Shown here one piece after another: positions 16,300-24,600 of a stretch of 34,111 bases of DNA (position 1 is the stretch's first letter; every line of letters begins with the position of its first letter). This stretch comes from Desulfohalobiaceae bacterium. Its GTDB lineage: Bacteria > Desulfobacterota > Desulfovibrionia > Desulfovibrionales > Desulfothermaceae. The DNA is taken from positions 1 through 34,111 of the forward strand of contig JAIPEP010000011.1 in NCBI GenBank assembly GCA_021737085.1, written 5' to 3'. The position numbers and the translations under genes were made by a program. Below the pieces are notes generated by a model that searched no databases, was not told the DNA's origin, and was given only the letters and a program-made list of their open reading frames with translations.

Positions 16300-17841
16300 T
16301 CAGTTGGTCTGGGAGGGAAACCTGGACCGATCCGTATGGGGCAGGAACTTGGCCGCGCTGAATCGGTTCATGAACTCCTGGTTCACGTTGAGCTCCAGAT
16401 AGGTCACTTTCCGGGTGACCGCGTATACTTCCTGGAGTGCCTCAGGGCTTTGCAGGACCCGGACAGACCCGGCAAGCGAGCTGTTGCCCAGGGGAATATA
16501 GCGCTCCAGGGGCAGATCTGGAAGCATCCCTATAGCTATGGCGGACTCCGGGTCGATGTAGCTCCCGAAGGTACCAGCCACGTAGAAACGGGATATATCT
16601 TCCATATTCAGGCCCACGCTGCTGGTGATAGTCTCCAGTATAGTGAACATGGCCGCCTTGGAGCGAATAAGGCTGTCGATCTCGGGTTGGCCCAGGAGAA
16701 GATCCTCTCCGGTGGCGGAGTCTCTGCCGGAGACCAGGACGAAATGGACAATCCCGTCGATTGTCTTGAACCTCTCCGGCATCACCTCCGGGTCGAATTT
16801 GCCGCGGAAATCCAGCAGTCCGTTGCGGAACAGCTGCGCCGCCAAATCGATGACCCCGGAGCCGCAGATCCCTGCTGGCGGGCCATCGTCTATGGTTCCC
16901 ACCCGGAAATCCCTCGCCTCTTCATCGAACCGGACCCTGTCAATAATTCCGGGACCGGCCTGCCTGCCTATGTCGCTCATACCCTCTTCCAGGGCCGGTC
17001 CCGCGGCTCCGGCGCAGGCGATGAGCCAGTCCCGGCACCCCAGGACCACCTCCGCATTGGTGCCCACATCAACCAGGATGGAGATCTCCTCGCTTTCGTT
17101 CATTCCGCTGGAGATGATTCCCGCCAGGACATCGCCTCCGAAATAGCTCCCCACACCTGGAAAGCACATCACCCTGGCCTGGGGGGCAAAATCGAGCCCC
17201 AGCTCGGTAGCGGAGACCAGATCCGGGAAGTTCAGGGCGGGGATATAGGGCTCCCGTATAATCCACTTGGGAGGAAGGCCCAGGAAAAAATGGGTCATGG
17301 CCGTATTCCCGGAGAGGGCCACATTCGCGATGCGCTCCGGCCGCTCCCCGGCCTCGCGACAGAGCTCTCCGCTCGCTTCCCGCAAATCCTCCAGCACGAG
17401 CCTTTGTATGGTGCGCAAGCGCTCTCGGCTGTCGCCCACATAGTGGATCCGGCTCAGTATGTCCGTCCCCAGCTCCACTTGGGGGTTGTCCCGGGAAAGC
17501 CTGGCCAGCTCGCGGCCACTCTCCAGATGGATAAGGGCGAGCACATATCTCGTGGTCCCCAGATCCACGGCCAGGCCCAGCCAGCCGCCTTCCTCCTCCA
17601 GGCCCTTCACCCCAGTCACCACCTGGACCTGTCTGTCCCGGAAAAGGCAGCAGCTCGCGCCATAGCCGGATTTGCGGAAGAGATCCGGAAGGCGACGGAT
17701 CAAGTCCAGGTCCAGAAGGAGGGGCGGGCCCTCGCCCCATGGGGCAAGGGCCCGCCGCAGCCGGTCCGCATCAGCGGTATTGTCCCCAAAGGAGGGCTCC
17801 GCCATCTCCACGCTGTGCACCCAGTTGCCCTGCTCCTGCAT
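16300..17841 (-). CDS. RACo-like ASKHA ATPase lacking the [2Fe-2S] domain
   Basis: This encodes 513 residues from ATG 17841 (start not certain; several in-frame GTG/ATG codons follow). It is a paralogue of the downstream AcsV protein over the C-terminal ATPase domain: AVDLGTTRYVLALIHL (about 91-106), ALSGNTAMTHFFLGL, FPGVGSYFGGDVLAGII, ILVDVGTNAEVVLG, GAAGPALEEGM, GICGSGVIDLA, YVAGTFGSYIDPESAIAIGMLP and GNSSLAGSVRVL. The N-terminal 90 residues have no Cys-x5-Cys-x2-Cys ferredoxin motif. It may work as a partner or regulator of RACo, or as a second activator that takes electrons from another protein; neither is shown. Its start is 40 bp after the stop of the prmA-like gene and 46 bp separate it from acsV. 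Confidence 0.88.
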   Translation of the reverse strand: MQEQGNWVHSVEMAEPSFGDNTADADRLRRALAPWGEGPPLLLDLDLIRRLPDLFRKSGYGASCCLFRDRQVQVVTGVKGLEEEGGWLGLAVDLGTTRYVLALIHLESGRELARLSRDNPQVELGTDILSRIHYVGDSRERLRTIQRLVLEDLREASGELCREAGERPERIANVALSGNTAMTHFFLGLPPKWIIREPYIPALNFPDLVSATELGLDFAPQARVMCFPGVGSYFGGDVLAGIISSGMNESEEISILVDVGTNAEVVLGCRDWLIACAGAAGPALEEGMSDIGRQAGPGIIDRVRFDEEARDFRVGTIDDGPPAGICGSGVIDLAAQLFRNGLLDFRGKFDPEVMPERFKTIDGIVHFVLVSGRDSATGEDLLLGQPEIDSLIRSKAAMFTILETITSSVGLNMEDISRFYVAGTFGSYIDPESAIAIGMLPDLPLERYIPLGNSSLAGSVRVLQSPEALQEVYAVTRKVTYLELNVNQEFMNRFSAAKFLPHTDRSRFPSQTN

Positions 17842-17880
17842 ATCCCTGTCCGTTTGCTTCTGGCCCTACAGTTAGCCAAA

Positions 17881-18789
17881 TCAACCCCTATCCGTCCTTC
17901 CGGGCACACCTCGGGCCGTGAGTATGGGCCATCCCTCTTCCAGCCCTTCTTTCACGCGGACATGCATGCCGCGGGAGCAAAGGACTGAGGCGATCTCCTC
18001 CGCCTGAGAGGGAAAAAGCCCCGCTACAACCGCCCGGCCTGCGCGAACAATGTCCGAACCAGCGGCGATCTCGCTCATTACATGGTAATGGATATTTGCC
18101 AGAACCAGGTCTGACTTTCCTAGGGCTGCGCTCTCGGCACGGCCGCAAGCTGCCAGGACCCGATCCTGCACACCGTTTCGCAGGATGTTCCCCCGCATGG
18201 TTCGAACAGCCAGGGGATTGCTGTCCACACCCAATAATTTGCCCGCCCCCAGCTTGGCTGCGGCTAGGCTTAGCAGGCCTGTACCCGAGCCCAGATCAAT
18301 AACGGTATTCACCGGCTCCGTGGCGAATATGCGGGCCAGCTCCCGCAGGCAGCCCCGCGTGGTGGGATGGTTTCCAGCTCCAAAAACCACGCCGGGATCC
18401 AGCCGCACGTCCACAGAGTCCGGATCGGCTCCGGGTGGTTCCCATACCGGTACCACACGGATACGCCCTTCCCGGAAGGCGGTGATCTCGCCGCCCAGCC
18501 ACTCTATGTAGGGGACACGATGCTCCTGGATAAGCTCCAGACCCGGTTGATGGCGAAGCAATTCCTGTATTGCGCCGTGTGCTGGGCGCTTGAAGAAAAG
18601 GAAGCTGCAGCCGCCTTCCAGCCAGTTGCCCAGAAAGTCTTCGCCCTCCCTCAGGTCCGTATCGTCTGCCATGCCCCGCAGATAGTAGATAAAGAGCTCC
18701 TCCGGCGGACCACAGGCTGCGTGGCTAAGGAGAGAGCTCCCCCGGCGACTGTTCTCCGGGTCTGCTGCAGCTGCTCCCGCCTGTGTCAT
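17881..18789 (-). CDS. PrmA-like SAM-dependent methyltransferase
   Basis: This encodes 302 residues. The ATG at 18789 overlaps the TGA of the upstream cooC-like gene (ATGA), indicating translational coupling. The C-terminal two thirds resemble ribosomal protein L11 methyltransferase (PrmA): DPGVVFGAGNHPTT (131-144) matches the family signature near the active site, VIDLGSGTGLLSLAAAKLGA (163-182) is SAM motif I, and LVLANIHYHVM (228-238) corresponds to motif IV. Residues 1-60 resemble the PrmA N-terminal recognition region only loosely, and the first 25 are Ala/Ser rich. Its place inside a corrinoid-protein operon suggests a substrate connected with that pathway, but it may be the ordinary L11 methyltransferase. 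Confidence 0.8.
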   Translation of the reverse strand: MTQAGAAAADPENSRRGSSLLSHAACGPPEELFIYYLRGMADDTDLREGEDFLGNWLEGGCSFLFFKRPAHGAIQELLRHQPGLELIQEHRVPYIEWLGGEITAFREGRIRVVPVWEPPGADPDSVDVRLDPGVVFGAGNHPTTRGCLRELARIFATEPVNTVIDLGSGTGLLSLAAAKLGAGKLLGVDSNPLAVRTMRGNILRNGVQDRVLAACGRAESAALGKSDLVLANIHYHVMSEIAAGSDIVRAGRAVVAGLFPSQAEEIASVLCSRGMHVRVKEGLEEGWPILTARGVPGRTDRG

Positions 18790-19535
18790 CCAATCAGCCT
18801 CTGGAAGAGGGCAAAAGCGTCCTGGACCGCGGGATTGTCCTCTGGCAGCTCAACACTGGGCCTGCCTTCCAGGTCGTATTCCTGTAGGGTTTCGTCCTCC
18901 CGCACAGTGCCCAGCAGATCCAGACCCATATCCGCTATGATCCCCTGCATGCGCTCAGAGGGCTCTTCTCTTACATTGTTCAGGACCAAATAGACGCTTC
19001 CCACCCCGATATTAAGGTTATGGGCCAGGTCCTTGATCCGTCCCGCTGCCTGCAGGCCTCTACGGGAGGGATCGGAGACCACCAGCAGCTCGTCCACGTT
19101 GCTCGTGGTCAAGCGACTGATGTGCTCCATGCCCGCCTCGTTATCCATGACAATGGAGGAGTAGTTCTTGGTGAGCTTCTGCAGGAAGTCGCTCAAAAGG
19201 GTGTTCGCGGCGCAGTAACAGCCCTGTCCCTCGGGCTGGCCCATGACCACCAGATCGAAATAATCGGTCTCCACTACGGCCTCCTCCAGCTTGGTGGCCA
19301 TGTAGCGGTCCTTGGTCATCCCCGAGGGCATCTCTCCTGTCTTCATCCGCTCCCTGACTTCGCCCAGGGTGGTGTCCACTTCCACCCCCAGCACCTCGTT
19401 GAGATTGTAGTTGGAATCCGCGTCTACGGCCAGGATGGGGGTGGCCTCCTTGCGGAGGAGATACCGGATCAGCATCCCGGCGATAGTGGTCTTTCCCGTT
19501 CCGCCCTTGCCGGAAAAGGCTATGGACAAGCTCAT
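18786..19535 (-). CDS. cooC: CooC-type nickel-insertion/maturation ATPase (first of two)
   Basis: This encodes 249 residues from ATG 19535, with AAAAGGAG upstream. CooC-family ATPases help load nickel into CO dehydrogenase and acetyl-CoA synthase. The deviant Walker A is GKGGTGKTT (9-17), followed by the DADSNYNL switch region (38-45), and the metal-binding Cys-x-Cys is C106 and C108 (GCYCAANTLL). The MDNEAGMEHISR motif (around 150) is typical of the family. Length is normal. It overlaps the prmA-like start by 4 bases and lies 140 bp after the second cooC-like gene. Confidence 0.9.
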   Translation of the reverse strand: MSLSIAFSGKGGTGKTTIAGMLIRYLLRKEATPILAVDADSNYNLNEVLGVEVDTTLGEVRERMKTGEMPSGMTKDRYMATKLEEAVVETDYFDLVVMGQPEGQGCYCAANTLLSDFLQKLTKNYSSIVMDNEAGMEHISRLTTSNVDELLVVSDPSRRGLQAAGRIKDLAHNLNIGVGSVYLVLNNVREEPSERMQGIIADMGLDLLGTVREDETLQEYDLEGRPSVELPEDNPAVQDAFALFQRLIG

Positions 19536-19550
19536 ATGTGGCTCCTTTTA

Positions 19551-19678
19551 AGAAGACAGATGCCAGAGGACAGAAGACAGAGATCAGATATTAGCTCTGC
19601 CGATGGGCATGGTTATACAATCATCCGCTTCCCATTTCCAGCCTCTGCCTTCCGCTTTGTGGCATCTATCCTGTGTTA
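19551..19678. repeat. Short GACAGA-type imperfect inverted repeat
   Basis: The gap between the two cooC-like genes contains three GACAGA units (19555, 19569, 19576) next to AGATGCCAGAGG, and the other end of the gap contains the complementary-type text (GGCATCTATCCTGTG at 19661-19675, with CCTCTGCC just before). The two arms are about 35 bases each and imperfect. It looks like a degraded dispersed repeat; no gene is present. Confidence 0.35.
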
Positions 19679-20419
19679 ACTGTCAAATCGGGTAAGAACC
19701 GACTCGCAAAGCTCATTGATGCGGTTCTGCTCCGGCAGGTCCAGCACACTGGAGCTATGCTGCTGGCGCTCTTCCAGGGACTGGAGATAGGGGATGCGCG
19801 CAGCCAGGGGGGGCAGGTGCATATCTTGGGGAGGCTGAAATCCTTCCGCCGCCCTGTTCAGGACCAGGGCCTGCTGTTGCAGCCCGAGATCCTTGGCCAT
19901 AGAGCTGATCCGGGATGCGGTCTGCAGCCCGCGGATGCTAGGCTCGCTCACAACCACCAGACCGTCCACGCTGGAGATGGTCCCCCGGCCCAGATGCTCC
20001 ACCCCGGCCTCGAGATCCACTAGCACCCGCTGGGCCCTCCAGACTAGCAGATGGGCCAAGGTAGCCTTGAGCAGGGTGTTCGGGGCGCAACCGCACCCGC
20101 TTCCCGCTCCGGCCACCGTGCCCATGAGCAGGAGGTGCATTCCCCTGACCTCGCGGGAGAGGCCCCCCAGGAGATCATCGACCTTGGGATTCATGTTAAT
20201 GAATCCACCGCTGCCCACCCTTTCCTGAATGAGTTGTTGCTGCTGCACCAGGGGAGCAGGGAGGTCCTCCTCACCCAGACCCAGGGCCGGCCCCAGGGAC
20301 AGGGCAGTATCCGCATCCACTAGCCAGACATCCTTCTGTTGTCCGGCGAGATAGTCACCGAGCCAGACCGTGAGCGTGGTCTTGCCCACGCCGCCCTTGC
20401 CCGCTACAGCGATCTTCAT
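19676..20419 (-). CDS. cooC: CooC-type nickel-insertion/maturation ATPase (second of two)
   Basis: This encodes 247 residues from ATG 20419, chosen because it has AAGGAG upstream and begins right at MKIAVAGKGGVGKTT; the open frame runs 25 codons further upstream but that extension is not conserved-looking. The Walker A is GKGGVGKTT (7-15), the switch residues VDADTALSLGPALG (34-47), and the Cys-x-Cys pair C109 and C111 (GCGCAPNTLL). The LEAGVEHLGRGT motif matches the family. It is the first gene of the acs operon and is clearly a different paralogue from the downstream cooC-like gene. Two copies may serve two different metal clusters (inference). Confidence 0.9.
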   Translation of the reverse strand: MKIAVAGKGGVGKTTLTVWLGDYLAGQQKDVWLVDADTALSLGPALGLGEEDLPAPLVQQQQLIQERVGSGGFINMNPKVDDLLGGLSREVRGMHLLLMGTVAGAGSGCGCAPNTLLKATLAHLLVWRAQRVLVDLEAGVEHLGRGTISSVDGLVVVSEPSIRGLQTASRISSMAKDLGLQQQALVLNRAAEGFQPPQDMHLPPLAARIPYLQSLEERQQHSSSVLDLPEQNRINELCESVLTRFDS

Positions 20420-20465
20420 CAGGCGCTCCTTCTCCGATTTCCGAGGCGATTCACTTGCCAAGCGC

Positions 20466-20494
20466 ATTCTAGATAAAAACTCTCCTGGGAGCAA
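20466..20494 (-). promoter_or_regulatory. Putative promoter of the acs operon
   Basis: On the minus strand, TTGCTC (plus 20489-20494), a 17-base spacer and TAGAAT (plus 20466-20471), giving an expected start near 20459 and a leader of about 40 bases before the cooC-like start at 20419. The -10 matches consensus at five of six positions; the -35 is weak. Confidence 0.4.
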
Positions 20495-20595
20495 GGCGAA
20501 GCTTGAAGAGGTAAACTGGCCATATTTGGGGCCAAGCCCTGCTGTAGGAAACTATACTATTTAACTCCCCGGGAAATTGACACTGATGAACAGCA

Positions 20596-20623
20596 TTGAT
20601 ACTTAGAACTATACTTGTATTAT
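20596..20623 (+). promoter_or_regulatory. Putative promoter of the MetF/HdrA/MvhD cluster
   Basis: TTGATA (20596-20601), 16-base spacer, TATTAT (20618-20623); both hexamers match consensus at five of six positions. It would drive the divergent plus-strand cluster with a leader of roughly 90 bases. A second, upstream TTGACA occurs at 20577-20582 with a less fitting -10. Confidence 0.5.
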
Positions 20624-20717
20624 CCTTTTGCCATATCTCGCAAAGCATTGTGGTAGTATATCCCAGCCTTCCCTAGGGGAAGCGAGTCCCCAAAAAGGTC
20701 CCCAAAAGGAGGATGCC

Positions 20718-21587
20718 GTGCTCCAAAACAAGATCGCAAGCGGAGAATTCGCCTTGTTGGCCGAATTCGACCCCCCCAAGGGCATCGACACCAGCTCCAT
20801 GCTGCACTCCGCCTCCCGGATCAAGGGGCAAGTGGACGCCATCGTAGTGAGCGAGATGAACAACTCGGTCATGCGGCTCAGCTCGCTGGGCGGATCCCTC
20901 CTGCTCCAACAGAAGGGATTCGAGGTGGTCATGCAGGTCTGCTGCCGAGATCGCAATCGGCTGGCTTTGCAGGGTGACCTTTTGGCCGCTGGCTCCCTGG
21001 GGATAACCAACCTGATGCTGGTGCAGGGGGACCCCCCAGACTACGGGGACCATCCGGAGACCCGGGCGGTGGACGACCTGGACCTAGCCGGGCTGCAGGA
21101 CGTGGTGGTCAAGATGCGCAACGGAAGGGATCTTGCCGGTGCCGAGCTCCTCGGTTCCCCTTCTTTTTTTGTGGGACAGCCCCTGGACATCGGAACCGAC
21201 CCGCATAATATGGACTGGATCAAACAGGATATGGAGAAACGGCTCAACCAGGGGGCGCAATATTTCGTGACCCGACCCGTATTCGACCCTGCCCTGCTGG
21301 ACGCCCTGCAGGAAGCAATCGGCCCCTTGACCCCCTATGTCGTGCCTTCTGTCCTGTTACTCAAATCGCTGGGCATGGCCCGGTACATAGATATGAACAT
21401 CGACAGCCTCTTTATGCCTCCCGATCTGATCACCCGGATCAAGAAGTCCCCGGATAAGGCAAATGAAGGCATAAAAATCGCCGCAGAAACGGTTCACGCA
21501 ATCAGGGAAAGGGGTTTCGGAGGGGCCATGCTCTCCACCATGGGCTGGGAGCGCCGTTTACCGGAAATCGTCAACCGCATCAAATAA
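20718..21587 (+). CDS. Methylene-tetrahydrofolate reductase family protein (first MetF-like)
   Basis: This encodes 289 residues from GTG 20718, chosen because AAGGAGG at 20706-20712 lies five bases upstream. It is a MetF-type TIM barrel: the N-terminus LLAEFDPPKG holds the position of the catalytic Glu, followed by QVCCRDRNRLALQGDLLAAGSLGI (the CRDRNR signature), LMLVQGDPPDYGDHP (flavin/folate loop), and QYFVTRPVFDP (matching the family's FFxTQP region). It should bind FAD and reduce or oxidise methylene-THF/methyl-THF, or a related C1 pterin. It is one of two MetF homologues in this cluster; unlike the second, it is not next to metV. It is separated by 103 bp from the HdrA-fusion gene. Confidence 0.88.
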   Translation: MLQNKIASGEFALLAEFDPPKGIDTSSMLHSASRIKGQVDAIVVSEMNNSVMRLSSLGGSLLLQQKGFEVVMQVCCRDRNRLALQGDLLAAGSLGITNLMLVQGDPPDYGDHPETRAVDDLDLAGLQDVVVKMRNGRDLAGAELLGSPSFFVGQPLDIGTDPHNMDWIKQDMEKRLNQGAQYFVTRPVFDPALLDALQEAIGPLTPYVVPSVLLLKSLGMARYIDMNIDSLFMPPDLITRIKKSPDKANEGIKIAAETVHAIRERGFGGAMLSTMGWERRLPEIVNRIK

Positions 21588-21690
21588 GCCGGAGGAACCG
21601 GACATTTCCCGGGCGGCTACAGCCCGCCTCCGGGGTAAAAGGTAACCGGTTCGCATCCGGGGCATCCTAATACAAAACGGGGAGAGACCT

Positions 21691-24600
21691 ATGCCCGATC
21701 AGGACAGGAAGGGACCCGTCGGAGCAGTCATGATCGTCGGTGGCGGGGTGACCGGAATGCAGGCCGCGCTGGATCTGGCCAATTCCGGAAACTACGTGTA
21801 TCTGGTAGAGTCATCTCCTGCCATCGGGGGAATCATGTCCCAACTGGACAAGACATTCCCCACAAACGACTGCTCCCTGTGCATTATTTCCCCCAAGCTG
21901 GTGGAAGTGGGCAGACATCTAAACATTGAGCTCCTGCCCACGAGCGAGATCCGGGACCTCCGGGGAGAGCCGGGGAACTTCACCGCAAAGGTGCTGCAGC
22001 GTCCCCGCTACGTGGACCTGGACAACTGCACCAGCTGCGGGGACTGCGCCGGGGCCTGCCCCGTGGAGCTGCCCAACGAGTACAACGAAGGCCTGTCCCA
22101 GAACAAGGCGGTGTACAAAAAATACGATCAAGCCATTCCTGCGGCCTACGCCATCCGCAAGGGCGATCCCGCCCCCTGTCGCATGACCTGCCCCGCCGGG
22201 CTCAATGTCCAGGGGTATGTGCAGATGGTCAGGCAGGGTAATTATGAGCGGGCCTTGGAGATCATCATGGAGGATCTGCCCCTGCCCGGTGTGCTGGGCC
22301 GCATCTGCCCCCGCGGATGCGAGGACGCCTGCCGCCGCTGCGAGGTGGACGAGCCCGTTTCCATCCGCAATCTGAAGCGCCTTGCCGCGGACCAGTTCGA
22401 CGCGCGGCAGGTTCAGATTCCTTGCGCCCCGGAGAGACCGGAGAAAGTGGCTATCATCGGCTCCGGTCCCGCGGGTTTATCTGCTGCCTACCATCTGGGT
22501 CGCTCCGGGATCCGCTCCACCATATTCGAGGCCCTGCCCCAGCCTGGAGGCATGCTCCGCGCGGGCATCCCCGCCCACCGGCTGCCCCGCGAGGTGTTGG
22601 ACCAGGAGATCGAGGTGGTGACCAACCTGGGCGCGGAGATCCGGACGGGCACCGCCCTGGGCCGAGACGTGAGCCTCGACGGCCTCTTCCAGGAGGGCTA
22701 CAGCGCGGTCTATCTGGCCCTGGGCGCCCACAAGGGCATGGAGCTGGGCGTTCCCGGAGAGAAGTCCAATGGCGTGCGGCAGGGAGTGGATTTCCTGCGC
22801 GAGGTGAATCTTTCCGGCACCGCCCAGGTGGGCCGCAAGGTGGCCATTATCGGCGGCGGGAACGTAGCCGTGGACGTGGCCCGAAGCGCCCTGCGCATGG
22901 GGGCGGAGGAGGTGACCATCGCCTATCGCCGCACCCGGAAGGAGATGCCCGCCCTGCGGGAGGAGATAGAGGCCGCGGAATGCGAGGGCATCCGCATCGC
23001 CTACCTCTGCGCCCCGCAGCAGATCCTGGACCGTGACGGAGCGGTCTCCGGGATCCGTCTCATCGAGATGGAGCTGGGCGAGCCGGATTCTTCCGGCCGG
23101 AGGCGTCCGGTTCCGGTTCCGGGAAGCGAATTCGACCTGGAGGTGGACCAGGTATTTCCCGCCATAGGTCAGCGCCCGGACATCGGGCCCATCGAGGAGG
23201 AAGAGGGCCTGGAGTTCACCCGCTGGGCCACCACGGAGGTGGATTCCGTCACCTACGAGACAGGCCGTCCCGGTGTCTTTGCCGGGGGCGACCTGCAGAC
23301 CGGTCCCTGGGTGGCCATCGGCGCGGTAGCCGCGGGCCGCGAGGCAGCGGAGTCCATGGTGCGCTATCTGGACGGCCGCGATCTGAGCGCGGGCCGCGAG
23401 CCCCTGGAGCAGCCCTCGGAGCCGGACTACCGGCCCATTCCGGAGAAGGAGCCGGTACGCAAGCGCGTGGACATGCCCGAGCTCGATCTGGAAGAAAGGA
23501 CCTGCACCTTCCAGGAAGTGGAGCTGGGCCTGGAGGACCAGTCCGGCCGCAACGAGGCGGACCGCTGTCTCAACTGCGGCTACTGCTGCGAGTGCTATCA
23601 GTGCGTGAACGCCTGTCTGGCCCAGGCCATTGACCACAGCCAACGCCCCGAAACCAAGGAGCTCCAGGTAGGCTCGGTCATCCTCTGCCCCGGAGCAAAG
23701 GCCTTCGATCCAGCCCGGCTGGATCAGTTCTACAATTATTCCAGCCACCCCAATGTGGTAACCAGTTTGGAATTCGAGCGCATCCTCTCCGCCACCGGGC
23801 CTAGCGCCGGTCACCTGCAAAGACGCTCCGACGGGAGGGAGCCCTCCAAGATCGCCTGGCTGCAGTGCGTGGGCTCGCGGGACCAGAACCAGTGCGGCAA
23901 CAGTTACTGTTCCGCGGTGTGCTGCATGTACGCCATAAAAGAGGCAATCGTGGCCAAGGAACATGCGGAGCACGAGCTGGACTGCGCCGTGTTCAACATG
24001 GATATCCGGAGCTTCGGCAAGGACTACGAAAATTACTATCAGCGGGCCGCGGACACTTTTGGAGTGCGCTTCATCAAGAGCCGGATCCATACCGTGCTTC
24101 CCCGCCCGGACAGCGACGACCTCTTGCTTGGCTACGTGGACGAGTCGGGAGTCAAGCAAGAAGAGGCCTTTGATATGGTGGTCCTCTCCGTAGGCCTGGA
24201 AACATCTTCCGGTGTGATAGAGACCGCACGGGGCCTGGGCATAGAGCTGGACAAACACAACTTTGTGGACAGCCCTGTCTTCGAGCCGGGCCGGACCTCC
24301 AGACCCGGGGTCTACGTCAGCGGGACTTTTCGGGGCCCCAAGGACATACCCGCCTCTGTAAGCGAGGGAAGCGCAGCAGCCAGCGAGGCGTCCCGCGAGC
24401 TAGCCAAGGCCCGGCACAGTCTGACCCGGTCCCCGGAGTATCCCCCGCAAAAGGATGTGTCCGGCCAGGAGCCGCGTATCGGGGTTTTCGTCTGCAACTG
24501 CGGCATCAACATCGGCGGAGTGGTGGATGTGAACGAGGTTACCCAGTACTCAGCCGGGCTGGACAACGTGGTTTTCGCGGACTCCAACCTGTTCACCTGC

